The notes: a model not told the origin generated them from the letters alone. A DNA stretch of 64,000 nucleotides from an uncultured Aquimarina sp. (GCA_947503135.1 CANNCQ010000001.1:92140-156139); one strand, 5' to 3'; positions 43,332 through 54,400 are shown, counted from the stretch's first letter. Numbers and translations: made by a program.

Positions 43332-44351
43332 ATGAAGATAAAATTACTAATTAGCTTACTAGTATGTTTTTACGGTGTATTACAAGCGCAAGAAGGACTT
43401 CCTATTTATCAAGATTATTTAACGGGTAGCTGGTATTTAATACATCCATCCACAGCGGGAGCTGCAAGTAGTGAGCAAGTAAGACTTACTGGACGTACAC
43501 AGTGGTTTGATGTTGATGATGCTCCTTCATTGTTAACAGCAAGTATAAACGCTCGAGTAGGTAAAAATATAGGTGTTGGTGGTATTGCTTTTACTGATAG
43601 AAACGGAAATTTTTCTCAAAACGGACTTTATGGTACGTTTGCTTATCATATTAATTTAAATGCCCGTGCTTACGAATTAAATCAACTTTCTTTTGGTATT
43701 AGCTTAGCTATTCTACAAAGACGTATAGATGAGAGAGGGTTAATAAATTCACGTTTATTTGATCCTGCTATTTCAGGAACTGTTCTAACTGATGGTTACT
43801 TTAATTCAGATTTTGGGATGTCTTACTATAAAGGGGATGCTTTTATATTAGCAACAGTTAAAAATGCATTGCCTATAAGAAAAGATGATTTTTTATTGGA
43901 AAGAGGATTAGAGCCTAGCGATCAACGTACATTTTTACTTACTGCAGGATATACTTTCGACCTTAATAGAGAATTTGATTTAGAACCTTCGGTGATGTAT
44001 GTAACCATACCTGAAATAAGCGAACAATTTGCAGACATTAATTTAAAAGGTTATTATAATTTAAATGAAAATGCTCAACTTTTCGGAGGATTATCGTATC
44101 GATTTAATTTTGATGGATCAGAAACTACAGGAGATAATCAAACTATAGATTTACAGCGCTTTAGCGGAATTACTCCGTTTTTTGGTCTTAAACGCAATAA
44201 TTTCATCTTTTCATACACTTATACCAATCAAGTTAACGATATTAAAATCAGTAATTCAGGTTTTCATCAAATTACTCTGGGATACAACTTTTATAGTAAA
44301 AGAAATCTTCGAGAAGGTGGTAGGGAGTGTAACTGTCCAGCATTTAAATAA
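43332..44351 (+). CDS. PorP/SprF-family outer-membrane protein (type IX secretion)
   Basis: A signal peptide (MKIKLLISLLVCFYGVLQAQ) is followed by the PorP/SprF signature (GLPIYQDYLTGSWYLIHPS, then GAASSEQVRLTGRTQW). The rest is a run of amphipathic beta strands as in an outer-membrane barrel, ending near GYNFYSKRNL. Members pair with type IX-secreted adhesins such as SprB and anchor them at the surface. No large adhesin gene is adjacent here. The length of 339 aa is normal. Confidence 0.9.
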   Translation: MKIKLLISLLVCFYGVLQAQEGLPIYQDYLTGSWYLIHPSTAGAASSEQVRLTGRTQWFDVDDAPSLLTASINARVGKNIGVGGIAFTDRNGNFSQNGLYGTFAYHINLNARAYELNQLSFGISLAILQRRIDERGLINSRLFDPAISGTVLTDGYFNSDFGMSYYKGDAFILATVKNALPIRKDDFLLERGLEPSDQRTFLLTAGYTFDLNREFDLEPSVMYVTIPEISEQFADINLKGYYNLNENAQLFGGLSYRFNFDGSETTGDNQTIDLQRFSGITPFFGLKRNNFIFSYTYTNQVNDIKISNSGFHQITLGYNFYSKRNLREGGRECNCPAFK

Positions 44352-44434
44352 TTTCTTAACAAAACCTTTTATATAAATCATCTCATAAACTTAAGCTATT
44401 TATGTAGTTTTGATGTATTCAAAAGTAATATATC

Positions 44435-46438
44435 ATGAAGTTTAATCTTGTCTCAGAATACAGCCCCACGGGTGATCAGCCCCAAGCTATAAAGGAGCTG
44501 GTAAACGGTATTGAAAGCGGTTCAAAATTTCAAACATTATTAGGGGTAACAGGATCGGGTAAAACGTATACCGCGGCAAACGTTATTCATGAGGTTCAAA
44601 AGCCAACATTAGTTTTAGCTCACAATAAAACATTAGCAGCTCAGCTTTATCAAGAGTTTAAGCAATTTTTTCCAAATAATTCGGTAGAATACTTTGTTTC
44701 TTATTATGATTATTATCAACCTGAAGCATATATCCCTACGAGCGGTACTTATATAGAAAAAGACCTTTCAATTAACGATGAATTAGAAAAACTCCGATTA
44801 AGCACTACATCTGCTTTATTATCGGGTAGGAGGGATGTAATTGTAATTGCTTCGGTTTCTTGTTTATATGGTATTGGAAACCCTGTTGAATTTCAAAAAA
44901 ATGTAGTAACCATTGAAAGGGATCAAGAGATTTCTAGAACAGAATTGTTAAAGGAATTAGTTCAGGCTTTATACTCACGTACTGAAGCAGAATTTTTACA
45001 CGGTACATTTAGAATAAAAGGGGATACCATAGATATTTTTCCTGGATATGCGGATCATGCCTTTAGAATTCATTTCTTTGGAGATGAAATCGAGGAAATA
45101 GAATCTTTCGACCCCATTAGTAATGCTATTTTAGAAACTTTTGATAAGTTAACAATATACCCAGCTAACATGTTTGTGACTTCTAAGGAAGTGCTATTTA
45201 ATGCTATAGACCAAATTGCATTAGATTTGGGAAAACAGATAGAATACTTTAAAGAAATTGGAAAACCTTTAGAGGCTAAACGTTTGGAAGAACGTACCAA
45301 TTTTGATTTAGAAATGATTAAAGAGTTGGGATATTGTTCTGGGATTGAAAATTATTCAAGATATTTAGACGGACGTATGCCTGGAACCCGTCCCTTTTGC
45401 TTGTTAGACTTTTTTCCAGATGATTTTTTAATGATTATTGATGAAAGTCATGTTACCGTTCCGCAAGTACATGCAATGTATGGGGGTGACCGTTCTCGAA
45501 AGGAAAATTTGGTAGAATATGGTTTTAGGCTGCCTGCCGCTATGGATAACCGTCCTTTGAAATTTGAAGAGTTTGAAACGCTACAAAATCAAGTATTGTA
45601 TATAAGTGCAACCCCAGCTGATTATGAGCTTCAAAAATGCGAAGGATTGTATACCGAACAAATTATTAGACCTACAGGTTTACTCGACCCTATAATTGAA
45701 GTACGACCAAGCTTAAATCAAATAGACGATTTGGTGGAAGAAATGCAACTTCGCATTGATAAGGACGAGCGTATTTTGGTAACTACATTAACCAAAAGAA
45801 TGGCAGAAGAGCTTGCTAAATATTTAGCAAAAATTAATGTGCGTTGTCGCTACATTCATAGTGATGTAGATACATTAGAACGTGTTGAGATTATGCAAGA
45901 TTTACGTCGCGGTTTATTTGATGTTTTGATTGGGGTTAATTTATTACGAGAGGGACTAGATTTACCCGAGGTATCGTTGGTGGCTATTCTTGATGCTGAT
46001 AAAGAAGGTTTTTTGCGTAACGTACGTTCGCTTACACAAACCATTGGTAGGGCAGCGCGAAACGTTAATGGTAAAGCCATTTTGTATGCAGATAAAATTA
46101 CAGAAAGTATGCAAAAAACCATAGATCAAACGGAATATAGACGTACCAAGCAAATCAATTATAATACAGAAAATAATTTAGTGCCTACAGCGCTTAACAA
46201 GCCTATAGAGGATAGTTTAAATACGACTAAACGGGAAAAACCATATCAACTACGAGCTGCAGAAACATTGAAAGCAGCAGAGGAAGAAGTGGTCTATTAT
46301 ACTAAAGATCAGTTAAAAGAAAGGATAAGGTCCATTCGAAAAGATATGGAAAAGGCGGCAAAAGAACTGGACTTTATGCATGCAGCAAAGTTAAGAGACG
46401 AAATAAAAATGTTACAAGAAAAAGTTTCTGCGATGTAA
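44435..46438 (+). CDS. uvrB: Excinuclease ABC subunit B
   Basis: UvrB features are clear: GDQPQAIKELVNGIESG, Walker A GVTGSGKTYTA, the beta-hairpin region YYDYYQPEAYIP, DFMIIDESH-type box (LMIIDESHVTVPQ), and the C-terminal UVR motif (AAKELDFMHAAKLRDEIKML). At 667 aa it has usual length. It acts with UvrA and UvrC in nucleotide excision repair in the cytoplasm. No uvrA or uvrC is in the window. Confidence 0.97.
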   Translation: MKFNLVSEYSPTGDQPQAIKELVNGIESGSKFQTLLGVTGSGKTYTAANVIHEVQKPTLVLAHNKTLAAQLYQEFKQFFPNNSVEYFVSYYDYYQPEAYIPTSGTYIEKDLSINDELEKLRLSTTSALLSGRRDVIVIASVSCLYGIGNPVEFQKNVVTIERDQEISRTELLKELVQALYSRTEAEFLHGTFRIKGDTIDIFPGYADHAFRIHFFGDEIEEIESFDPISNAILETFDKLTIYPANMFVTSKEVLFNAIDQIALDLGKQIEYFKEIGKPLEAKRLEERTNFDLEMIKELGYCSGIENYSRYLDGRMPGTRPFCLLDFFPDDFLMIIDESHVTVPQVHAMYGGDRSRKENLVEYGFRLPAAMDNRPLKFEEFETLQNQVLYISATPADYELQKCEGLYTEQIIRPTGLLDPIIEVRPSLNQIDDLVEEMQLRIDKDERILVTTLTKRMAEELAKYLAKINVRCRYIHSDVDTLERVEIMQDLRRGLFDVLIGVNLLREGLDLPEVSLVAILDADKEGFLRNVRSLTQTIGRAARNVNGKAILYADKITESMQKTIDQTEYRRTKQINYNTENNLVPTALNKPIEDSLNTTKREKPYQLRAAETLKAAEEEVVYYTKDQLKERIRSIRKDMEKAAKELDFMHAAKLRDEIKMLQEKVSAM

Positions 46439-46454
46439 CTAGGTGTTTCAATTG

Positions 46455-47771
46455 CTATTGAAGAATATGAATACGTACTTTTTTCTTTTTTAAACGCGTA
46501 TTATTTAGCATTGCTGCTAAATCCTTTGCAATAGATGTAGGTACGGCAACAAAAGCGCAATCTTGCTTTAATTCAATTGTTCCTAATTGCTCTTTGGTAA
46601 TATTGCCCTGTTTAAAAAATAATCCAGCGATATCTCCTTTAGATATTTTATCTTTTCGTCCGCCAGAAATAAATAGGGTTTCCCAAAGTTCCCCTTTTTT
46701 AGAGGCTTTACGTGAAATGTCTATACCTTTGGAATTATCAATAAATTCGGGTAAGCGATCTTTGTTAGATTTCAATACGTAAGCAGTTCCTGCCGCATTT
46801 ACACGAGCAGTTCTTCCGTTTCGATGTGTAAATTCTTCTATGGCATGTGGCAATTCATAATGAATAATAAATTGTAACTCAGGAATATCAATTCCTCTGG
46901 CAGCTAAATCGGTAGCGATTAAAATTTGACTACTGCGGTTTCTGAATTTTATTAAAGCGCGTTCGCGATCTTTTTGTTCCATTCCACCCGAAAAGCATGC
47001 ATGAGAAATTTTATGATCGTTCAACAAAGCACTTACCTTTTCGATGGTGCTTTTAAAATTACAAAATATAATTCCTGGTTCATTACCTATGTGATGTAAT
47101 AATTCAATTAAGGTTTTAGCTTTGTCATTGTTAGAAGCAACTACATTTTTAATAGCTAATTTAGAAGTAGCCTTAGCGTTGAGGTAATTAATAACTTCAG
47201 GGTTTTCCAAACCAACAAAGTCAGGAATTTCTACTCCTTGCGTAGCAGAAGTTAATATGCGCTTTTCGATGTTAGGTAGTTCATTAATAATTCCCCTCAT
47301 TTCGTACTCGAAACCAACTTCTAACGATTTGTCAAATTCATCTAGCACTAATGTCTTTATGCTATCTTTAGTAAATCGATCTTTTCCTAAATGATCCAAT
47401 ATTCTTCCAGGAGTTCCAATTAAAACGGCAGGAGTGTGCTTAAGTTCAATTTTATCTTTGGACATAGCTCTACCGCCATACACAGCATTAATCTTAAAGC
47501 CTGTTCCCATATTACGAATTACTTGTTCAATTTGTATGGCCAGTTCCCTCGATGGCACTAAAATTAAAGCTTGTATTTCGTTATTATTAGGGTCTAAAGT
47601 TTCGAGTAGTGGCAATAAAAAGGCAACCGTTTTTCCTGTTCCTGTGGGAGACAGAATAACAGTATTTGCCGACTTATCAATTGTTCGCACGGCCTCTTGT
47701 TGCATAGGATTCAACTCCTTTATATTCAGCTTTGCTAAAATATCTTGTTGTCCTTTTATACTATTGGCCAT
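46455..47771 (-). CDS. DEAD-box RNA helicase with DbpA-type C-terminal domain
   Basis: Q motif (LNPMQQEAV), motif I SPTGTGKTVAF, motif II VLDEFDKSLE (DEFD instead of DEAD), SAT in TSATQGVE, and motif VI HRNGRTARV are in order. The last 70 residues (GDIAGLFFKQGNITKEQLG) match the DbpA RNA-binding domain, which in E. coli binds 23S rRNA helix 92. A role in large ribosomal subunit assembly is likely. A second DEAD-box gene follows upstream. Confidence 0.93.
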   Translation of the reverse strand: MANSIKGQQDILAKLNIKELNPMQQEAVRTIDKSANTVILSPTGTGKTVAFLLPLLETLDPNNNEIQALILVPSRELAIQIEQVIRNMGTGFKINAVYGGRAMSKDKIELKHTPAVLIGTPGRILDHLGKDRFTKDSIKTLVLDEFDKSLEVGFEYEMRGIINELPNIEKRILTSATQGVEIPDFVGLENPEVINYLNAKATSKLAIKNVVASNNDKAKTLIELLHHIGNEPGIIFCNFKSTIEKVSALLNDHKISHACFSGGMEQKDRERALIKFRNRSSQILIATDLAARGIDIPELQFIIHYELPHAIEEFTHRNGRTARVNAAGTAYVLKSNKDRLPEFIDNSKGIDISRKASKKGELWETLFISGGRKDKISKGDIAGLFFKQGNITKEQLGTIELKQDCAFVAVPTSIAKDLAAMLNNTRLKKKKVRIHILQ

Positions 47772-47815
47772 GGTTTTTGTATTACGAATGAATTTATTGG
47801 GTGACTAATTAATAA

Positions 47816-49102
47816 TTACGAAAGCTGATTAGCTAATAACTTATCAATAAGTTCTTCTTTAGTTAAATGGTGAAATACGGTATGTACTTTTTCTTTAAAC
47901 TCACTAGAAATGGTATGATTAGGTTTTGTTTTGAAGATTTTTTTAGCCCATAATAAGGTGTTATTTTCTTCTAAACTTTTAGCATTTGCCTTTTGGTATT
48001 TAGAAAATGAAATGCCTAAGCGTTCTTCAAAATCCTTAATCTCTTTAGCTTCTTCTTCTTGAAGTATTGTTAAAGCATAACCAGGTATACCAGCTCTAGC
48101 TGTTCGACCACTTCGGTGTACGTAAACTTCATATACGTCGGGTAAATGATAGTTAACAACATAAGTCATTTCTTTAACGTCAATACCGCGGGCGACTAAA
48201 TCGGTAGCTACTAAAATATCGATATGTCCCTCTCTAAATTGCCCCATTATACGATTCCTAATAGGTTGAGATAAACTACCATGTAAAGAACCTGACGAAA
48301 ATTTATTGATGGCTAAGTTTTTAGCCAATTTATTTACGGCGGCTTTAGTTTTGCAAAATATAATGCCGCGTTGCCCAATACGCGTATTCAAAAAATGCAT
48401 TAATACTTCTAACTTTTCAATAGGCTCCACAATTACATATTGATGTTCAATGCCTTGATGACCTACCGTTTCCATATCAGCCTCAATATGAGTTGGATTT
48501 TTAGACATATAGTTTTGAATCAATTGTTTAATTGTTCCTGGTAATGTAGCAGAAAAAAGAAAGGTTCTTCTATTGTTAGGAAGTTCCTTAATAATTTCGT
48601 CCAAACCTTGTTTTAAAGAACTAACCATTTCATCAGCTTCGTCTAATACTAAGTAGTTTGCTTGTTTAATGTTGATAGCCTCACGTTTTATTAAATCAAT
48701 TAAACGACCTGGAGTAGCAACAATAATTTGTGTCGGCTCCGTTAAGCGTTTTATTTGTGGTTTAATAGGTACGCCACCGCAAACAGAGGCAACTGTTATC
48801 TCTGGTATTTCAGCAGCAAAAGTTTCTATATTGACTTGTATTTGTTGTCCAAGCTCTCGCGTAGGTACTAATATTACAGCCTGTATAGTTGGGTTTGTTT
48901 TATCAATTAATTGCAATAGCGGCAAGCCAAAAGCCACGGTTTTACCCGATCCCGTTTTTGCAAGTGCCACAATATCTTTTTTAGTGGTCAGTAAAGCAGG
49001 TATTGCCTTTTGTTGTATACTACTAGGAGTAGTAATATCCAATGATTTTAGCGCCTTTTGTATAGGTGCTATAATTCCTAAATCAGAAAAATTAGTGGCC
49101 AT
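47816..49102 (-). CDS. DEAD-box RNA helicase (428 aa)
   Basis: Motifs in order: Q motif, AKTGSGKTVAF (I), VLDEADEMVS (II), FSATLPG (III), and HRSGRTARAG (VI). A short basic C-terminal tail follows without a DbpA domain. RNA unwinding in ribosome assembly or RNA turnover is expected. It lies next to another DEAD-box gene in the same direction with 44 bases between, so the two may be co-expressed. Confidence 0.93.
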   Translation of the reverse strand: MATNFSDLGIIAPIQKALKSLDITTPSSIQQKAIPALLTTKKDIVALAKTGSGKTVAFGLPLLQLIDKTNPTIQAVILVPTRELGQQIQVNIETFAAEIPEITVASVCGGVPIKPQIKRLTEPTQIIVATPGRLIDLIKREAINIKQANYLVLDEADEMVSSLKQGLDEIIKELPNNRRTFLFSATLPGTIKQLIQNYMSKNPTHIEADMETVGHQGIEHQYVIVEPIEKLEVLMHFLNTRIGQRGIIFCKTKAAVNKLAKNLAINKFSSGSLHGSLSQPIRNRIMGQFREGHIDILVATDLVARGIDVKEMTYVVNYHLPDVYEVYVHRSGRTARAGIPGYALTILQEEEAKEIKDFEERLGISFSKYQKANAKSLEENNTLLWAKKIFKTKPNHTISSEFKEKVHTVFHHLTKEELIDKLLANQLS

Positions 49103-49135
49103 AAATAAATTTTAATAAAAGTTATTGTTCAAAAA

Positions 49136-49585
49136 TTAAACCTCTTGTAAGTGACGTTTAGATTTTCGGTATGTGTATGATGGATATATAGAACGTTTGG
49201 CAAAACGATTTAAGTTTCCAGCATTTACCATTTTTAGGTATACCTTTTTTGTAACACCAAAGTATTCGTAAGTTGTTCCGTCAGTAAAGGTAATTTCTAA
49301 TAGCATTCCTTTGTGTTGGTAATCGGCTATAGGAGAGGTATTAATTGTTTCTGTGTAAGCCTCTTTGTTAGCTTCCAAAGTTTCAGGAGCAATACTTACT
49401 AAAAAGTGATATCCATCAATAACTTCTACACTTTTCTTTTCGGCTTCAGCGTGCTTTGGGTCGTCTTTTTGGTACTTGTCGGGATGCCATTCTTTTACCA
49501 AACTTCGATATGTTTTCTTAAGCTGCTTAAGGTCGAGTTCTTTTTCAACTCCAAAGAGTTTTTTATATTGATTTATGCGTTTCAT
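49136..49585 (-). CDS. DnaJ-like J domain plus KTSC domain protein (149 aa)
   Basis: The first 65 residues form a J domain (LKQLKKTYRSLVKEWHPDKY) with the HPD motif that stimulates DnaK. Residues about 90-145 form a KTSC domain (LEITFTDGTTYEYFGVTKKV), a small unit found near nucleases and RNA-binding proteins. The fusion is common in Flavobacteriia. Its target is unknown. Upstream there is a 340-base AT-rich stretch without a gene. Confidence 0.88.
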   Translation of the reverse strand: MKRINQYKKLFGVEKELDLKQLKKTYRSLVKEWHPDKYQKDDPKHAEAEKKSVEVIDGYHFLVSIAPETLEANKEAYTETINTSPIADYQHKGMLLEITFTDGTTYEYFGVTKKVYLKMVNAGNLNRFAKRSIYPSYTYRKSKRHLQEV

Positions 49586-49925
49586 TCTATATTTTTTGAA
49601 TCCACAAAAGTACGCCTTTAAAGTTTACCGATTCCTGCTGTGGGAATAATAAAAATAAAGGACAACGAAGTTTTTTTTATAAGTTAAATAGTAGATTGAT
49701 GTTTATTTTTAGGGTGCTGAAATTAAGAGTACTGTTAAAAAATAGTATTTATTCCTGACTTAAAATCAAAAAAATCAAAGAAGCTGTAATTGAAGTGTTA
49801 TTTTGAAAATAGTATAAATTTATTATTTTAAATCAACACATTTTAATCTAAATTCGCACACTTGTACTATAATAAATAGGTATTTTCAAAGCAAATTCCT
49901 TTACTTTAAAGCTAATATTAGCCCA
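49586..49925. other. AT-rich intergenic stretch
   Basis: I see no gene, RNA fold or clear promoter in these 340 bases. The region is strongly AT-rich and separates divergent genes, so it must hold promoters for both. Confidence 0.6.
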
Positions 49926-50435
49926 TTGCAATACTTAAAATTTCTTTTAAAATCTTCCAATGCTCACGGCGTTCATTCTCCATTTGTATATGATTTGGTA
50001 ACTAAATGTTTTTACAATCGAAAAAAAAGAAAGTTGAGTAATATTCTACTACCAAAAGGGTTTAAAAAAAAACATTTGGAGGTGTTAAACGATATGCTAA
50101 GTTATTTTGATGTACAGAAAGCCTGTTTTTTTGTAGAAGAAACTCATTTTGTACACACACTTCCTAATACACGATTAATAGATTTAAAAAGTTCATTTTC
50201 TGAAGATTTAGTATACGTGAGTAATGTTAATTTTAAACTAGAAATTATAGATGAGGCTTTTGAATTATTAAACGAAAAAGGAATTTTAATTATTGAACAT
50301 CCCTATAAAAAACATAGTATGTGGGAAAAAGTTAAATCTAACGTAAAAGCACAAGTAATTGTTGATACTTATTTTTTTGGTATTATATTTCCTCGAGAAA
50401 TTCAAGCTAAAGAAACTTTTTGTATTAGGCTATAA
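49926..50435 (+). CDS. Shrunken SAM-methyltransferase-like protein (169 aa)
   Basis: The start is TTG at 49926 (QYLKFLLKSSNAHGVHSPFV). The N-terminus and C-terminus (VDTYFFGIIFPREIQAKETF) look like the ends of a flavobacterial class I methyltransferase family of about 230-250 aa. The middle is short and lacks the glycine-rich AdoMet loop, so it is probably not an active methyltransferase. The frame is intact, which suggests a retained non-catalytic role rather than simple decay. It precedes the adenosyltransferase gene by 27 bases. Confidence 0.7.
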   Translation: MQYLKFLLKSSNAHGVHSPFVYDLVTKCFYNRKKRKLSNILLPKGFKKKHLEVLNDMLSYFDVQKACFFVEETHFVHTLPNTRLIDLKSSFSEDLVYVSNVNFKLEIIDEAFELLNEKGILIIEHPYKKHSMWEKVKSNVKAQVIVDTYFFGIIFPREIQAKETFCIRL

Positions 50436-50462
50436 CAGAGTTTATTTGAAAGATTTATTAAT

Positions 50463-51020
50463 ATGAAAATTTATACTAAAACAGGTGATGAAGGTTTTAC
50501 TAGTTTGTATGGTGGTAAGCGCGTAACAAAAAATCACGCACGAATTGAAGCTTACGGTACTATAGATGAATTAAATTCATTTATAGGTTTATTACGAGAT
50601 CAAGAAATAGCTACAATACACAAAGAGTTTTTATTAAAAATCCAAACAGAGTTATTTAGTGTGGGGGCAATTATGGCTACACCTAATGATAATCAAAAAC
50701 GGTTAAATATTCAAAAGGTTAAGCCTGAAGCAATAAAAAGTTTAGAATTTGAAATTGATCGTATGGATGCACAATTACCACAGATGACGCATTTTATACT
50801 CCCCGGAGGGCATCCTGTAGTGTCATATTGTCATGTTTCGCGTAGTATTTGTCGTAGGGCAGAGCGTTTAGCTTATGAATTAAATCATTTTGAACCTTTA
50901 GACGCCGAAGTATTGCAATATTTGAACCGACTTTCCGACTATCTTTTTGTGCTGGCACGAAAGTTGACTTTAGAATTAAAAGTTGAAGAAATAAAATGGA
51001 TACCTGAAAAAAGTAAATAA
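50463..51020 (+). CDS. Cob(I)yrinic acid a,c-diamide adenosyltransferase (PduO type)
   Basis: Family motifs are complete: IYTKTGDEGFTSLYGGKRV for ATP binding, AYGTIDELNSFIGLLR, and the C-terminal SRSICRRAERLAYEL with NRLSDYLFVLAR. At 185 aa it matches PduO-type enzymes, which transfer the adenosyl group of ATP to reduced cobalamin. No cobalamin riboswitch is present in the 27-base gap upstream. It is probably transcribed with the preceding methyltransferase-like gene. Confidence 0.95.
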   Translation: MKIYTKTGDEGFTSLYGGKRVTKNHARIEAYGTIDELNSFIGLLRDQEIATIHKEFLLKIQTELFSVGAIMATPNDNQKRLNIQKVKPEAIKSLEFEIDRMDAQLPQMTHFILPGGHPVVSYCHVSRSICRRAERLAYELNHFEPLDAEVLQYLNRLSDYLFVLARKLTLELKVEEIKWIPEKSK

Positions 51021-51083
51021 TTCATTTTTTTAACTAAAATAGAGACGTTCTTATAAATTAGTATTAAAAATTATATTTTTTGC

Positions 51084-51113
51084 TTGCGAGAGAAAGTAAA
51101 AAAATTATTTTTG
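51084..51113 (+). promoter_or_regulatory. Promoter of the DUF2795 gene
   Basis: TTG (51084-51086), exactly 19 bases, then TATTTTTG (51106-51113): a full match to the Bacteroidota consensus. Transcription would start about 10 bases before the ATG at 51131. Confidence 0.78.
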
Positions 51114-51130
51114 CAAAAAAACAGATTACA

Positions 51131-51352
51131 ATGTATTGGACATTAGAATTAGCATCCTATTTAAGTGATGCGCCTTGGCCGGCTACAAAAGATGAGTTAA
51201 TTGATTACGCAATTCGTACAGGAGCTCCTCTTGAAGTAGTTGAAAACCTTCAAGCTATCGAGGATGAAGGCGATTCTTACGATTCAATAGAGGAAATATG
51301 GTCGGACTATCCTACGGATGAAGACTACCTTTGGAACGAAGATGAATATTAG
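51131..51352 (+). CDS. DUF2795 family protein (73 aa)
   Basis: The start at ATG 51131 (MYWTLELASYLSDAPWPATK) is chosen because a strong promoter lies just upstream and an earlier in-frame start would fall inside that promoter. The DUF2795 pattern (ASYLSDAPWPATKDELIDYA) is clear, and the C-terminal third is acidic and aromatic. It is a small cytoplasmic protein of unknown role, found in most Flavobacteriia beside housekeeping genes. An intrinsic terminator follows directly. Confidence 0.9.
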   Translation: MYWTLELASYLSDAPWPATKDELIDYAIRTGAPLEVVENLQAIEDEGDSYDSIEEIWSDYPTDEDYLWNEDEY

Positions 51353-51372
51353 GCATTAGCCAAAATAACTAC

Positions 51373-51401
51373 AAAAAAAGTCTCGATAGAGGCTTTTTTT
51401 T
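51373..51401 (+). terminator. Intrinsic terminator
   Basis: AAAGTCTC pairs with GAGGCTTT around a short loop and is followed by a run of nine T. It ends the DUF2795 transcript just before secA. Confidence 0.75.
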
Positions 51402-51438
51402 TGCGTAAATTACGCCATTATAATACCGAAAATAAATT

Positions 51439-54400
51439 ATGGGAATTTTAGATTCTGTACTTAAAATATTTGTAGGGGACAAATCAAAGAAAGATGTTAA
51501 AGCCTTACAACCAATAATCACTAAAATTAAAGAAGCAGAAGCTTCCTTGGCTTCTATTTCTAACGATGAGTTGCGTGCTAAAACTATCGAGTTTAAAGCT
51601 CAATTAGTAAGTGCTAAAGCAAACTTAGTTACAGAAATTGAAGCACTTAAGGATAAAGCAGAACAGTCCAGTAATATGGATGTTCGTGAAGATATCTATA
51701 CAGAAATCGACAAACTTGAAGAGAAAATTTTAGAGGTTACTGATGCTACTCTAGATGAGATTTTACCTGCAGCCTTTGCTGTGGTAAAAGAAACGGCACG
51801 TCGCTTTACTGAAAATGAATTTGTAGAAGTTACTGCTTCTGAATACGACAGAGAATTATCGGTAACACGACCTCATGTAGTTTTAAATGGAGATAAAGCG
51901 CAATGGGCTACTTCTTGGGATGCAGCAGGTACAACTGTTAAGTGGAATATGATTCATTATGATGTACAACTTATAGGTGGTATCACTCTTCATAACGGTA
52001 ATATTGCCGAAATGCAAACGGGAGAAGGGAAAACTCTTGTAGCGACACTGCCAGTGTATTTAAATGCATTAACAGGTAACGGTGTACACTTAGTAACAGT
52101 AAATGATTATTTAGCGCGTCGTGATAGTGAATGGATGGCGCCTTTATTTCAATTTCATGGTTTAACAATTGAATGTATAGATAACCACCGTCCAAATTCA
52201 GAATCACGTCGTAGGGCATACAATAGCGATATTGTATATGGAACTAATAATGAATTTGGTTTTGATTACTTACGTGATAATATGTCTCATGCGCCAGAAG
52301 ATTTGGTGCAACGTAAACATAATTTTGCAATTGTCGATGAGGTGGATTCTGTTTTAATTGATGATGCTCGTACACCATTAATTATATCAGGACCTGTTCC
52401 TAAGGGCGATGTTCATGAATTCGATGTGTTGAAACCTCGTATTTCAAGCTTGGTAAGCGAACAACAAAAATATTTAACGGGTGTATTAGCAGAAGCTAAA
52501 AAATTAATAGCAGCGGGTGATACTAAAGTAGGAGGATTCAAATTACTACAAGCTTTTAGAGGTATTCCTAAAAATAAAGCTTTAATTAAATATTTGAGTG
52601 AAGAAGGTGTAAAGCAGTTACTTCAAAAAACGGAGAACTTTTACATGCAAGACAATAACCGCGAAATGCATAAAATTGATGCGGATTTATTATATGTAAT
52701 TGAAGAAAAAAATAATCAAATTGATTTAACGGATAAAGGTATTTCAGCACTTTCAAAAGGGGAGGATGAAACTTTCTTTATTTTGCCAGAAATGTCTGTT
52801 GAAATTAATAAAATTGAAAAATTAGGCCTTTCTGCTGAAGAAGAAGCGGAAAAGAAAGAAGAATTATTCAGAGACTTTAGCGTAAAAAGTGAACGAATTC
52901 ATACCATTACTCAGCTTTTAAAAGCATACTCATTATTCGAGAAAGATGTAGAGTATGTAGTAATGGATAACAAAGTTAAAATTGTTGATGAGCAAACAGG
53001 TCGTATTATGGACGGTCGTCGTTTCTCTGATGGATTACACCAGGCATTAGAAGCAAAAGAAAGTGTGAAAATTGAAGATGCTACACAAACTTTTGCAACA
53101 GTTACTTTGCAGAATTACTTCCGTATGTATCACAAATTATCGGGTATGACGGGTACAGCAATTACTGAAGCTGGTGAATTTTGGGAAATATATAAATTAG
53201 ATGTAGTTGAAATTCCTACAAATAGACCGATTTCTCGTGATGATAAGCAAGACTTAATTTATAAAACAAAAAGAGAAAAGTATAATGCGGTTATTGAGGA
53301 TGTGGTAAAACTATCACAATCTGGTAGGCCAGTACTTATAGGTACTACTTCAGTAGAAATTTCAGAACTACTAAGTAGAATGCTTACTATGCGTAAAATT
53401 AAGCACAATGTACTTAATGCAAAATTACACCAAAAAGAAGCCGATATTGTTGCCGAAGCTGGAGATCCAGGAGTAGTAACTATAGCAACAAATATGGCAG
53501 GTCGTGGTACGGATATTAAGTTATCTAAAGAAGTACTCGATGCCGGTGGTTTGGCTATTGTAGGTACCGAGCGTCACGATTCTCGTCGTGTTGACCGCCA
53601 GTTACGTGGTCGAGCAGGTCGTCAAGGAGATGTGGGTAGCTCTCAATTTTATGTTTCTTTGGAAGATAATTTAATGCGTTTATTTGGTTCTGAGCGAATA
53701 GCTAAAATGATGGATCGAATGAAGATAGAAGAAGGGGAAGTGCTTCAAGCAAGTATGTTGTCTAATTCTATTGAGCGCGCACAGAAAAAAGTAGAAGAAA
53801 ACAATTTTGGTACACGTAAGCATTTATTAGAATATGATGATGTGATGAATGCACAACGTGAAGTTGTTTACAAACGTCGCCGCCATGCTTTATACGGAGA
53901 ACGTTTACAATTGGATATTGCTAACATGATATATGACCTTGCAGAGAATATTTGTGAAGGAAATATGATGGCTCAGGATTATAAAAATTTCGAATTTGAA
54001 TTGATTCGTAATTTTGCAATGCCAAGTCCTGTAACCGAAGATGAATTTAAAAGTGGAAAGACAGAAACTATAACAGGTAAAGTTTATAAAGCTGCTTTAG
54101 ACCATTATGATGGTAAGAAAAAGAATATTGCAGAATCCGTGTTTAATGTAATTAAACAAATTCGTGATAATCCTGATGCTAATTTTGAGCGTATTGGAGT
54201 GCCTTTTTCTGATGGGAATAAATCACTTAATGTAAGTACTAATTTAGAAAAGGCTTATGAATCTGGAGGGCGTCAAGTGCTTCAAGATTTTGAAAAGAAT
54301 ATTGTACTAGCATTAATTGATGATTCTTGGAAAACGCATCTTCGTAAAATGGATGAGTTAAAGCAGAGTGTTCGTTTGGCGGTACATGAACAAAAAGATC

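Noticed and set aside
50436..50462. A cobalamin riboswitch before the adenosyltransferase gene
   Set aside because: The gap is only 27 bases and shows no riboswitch-like structure.
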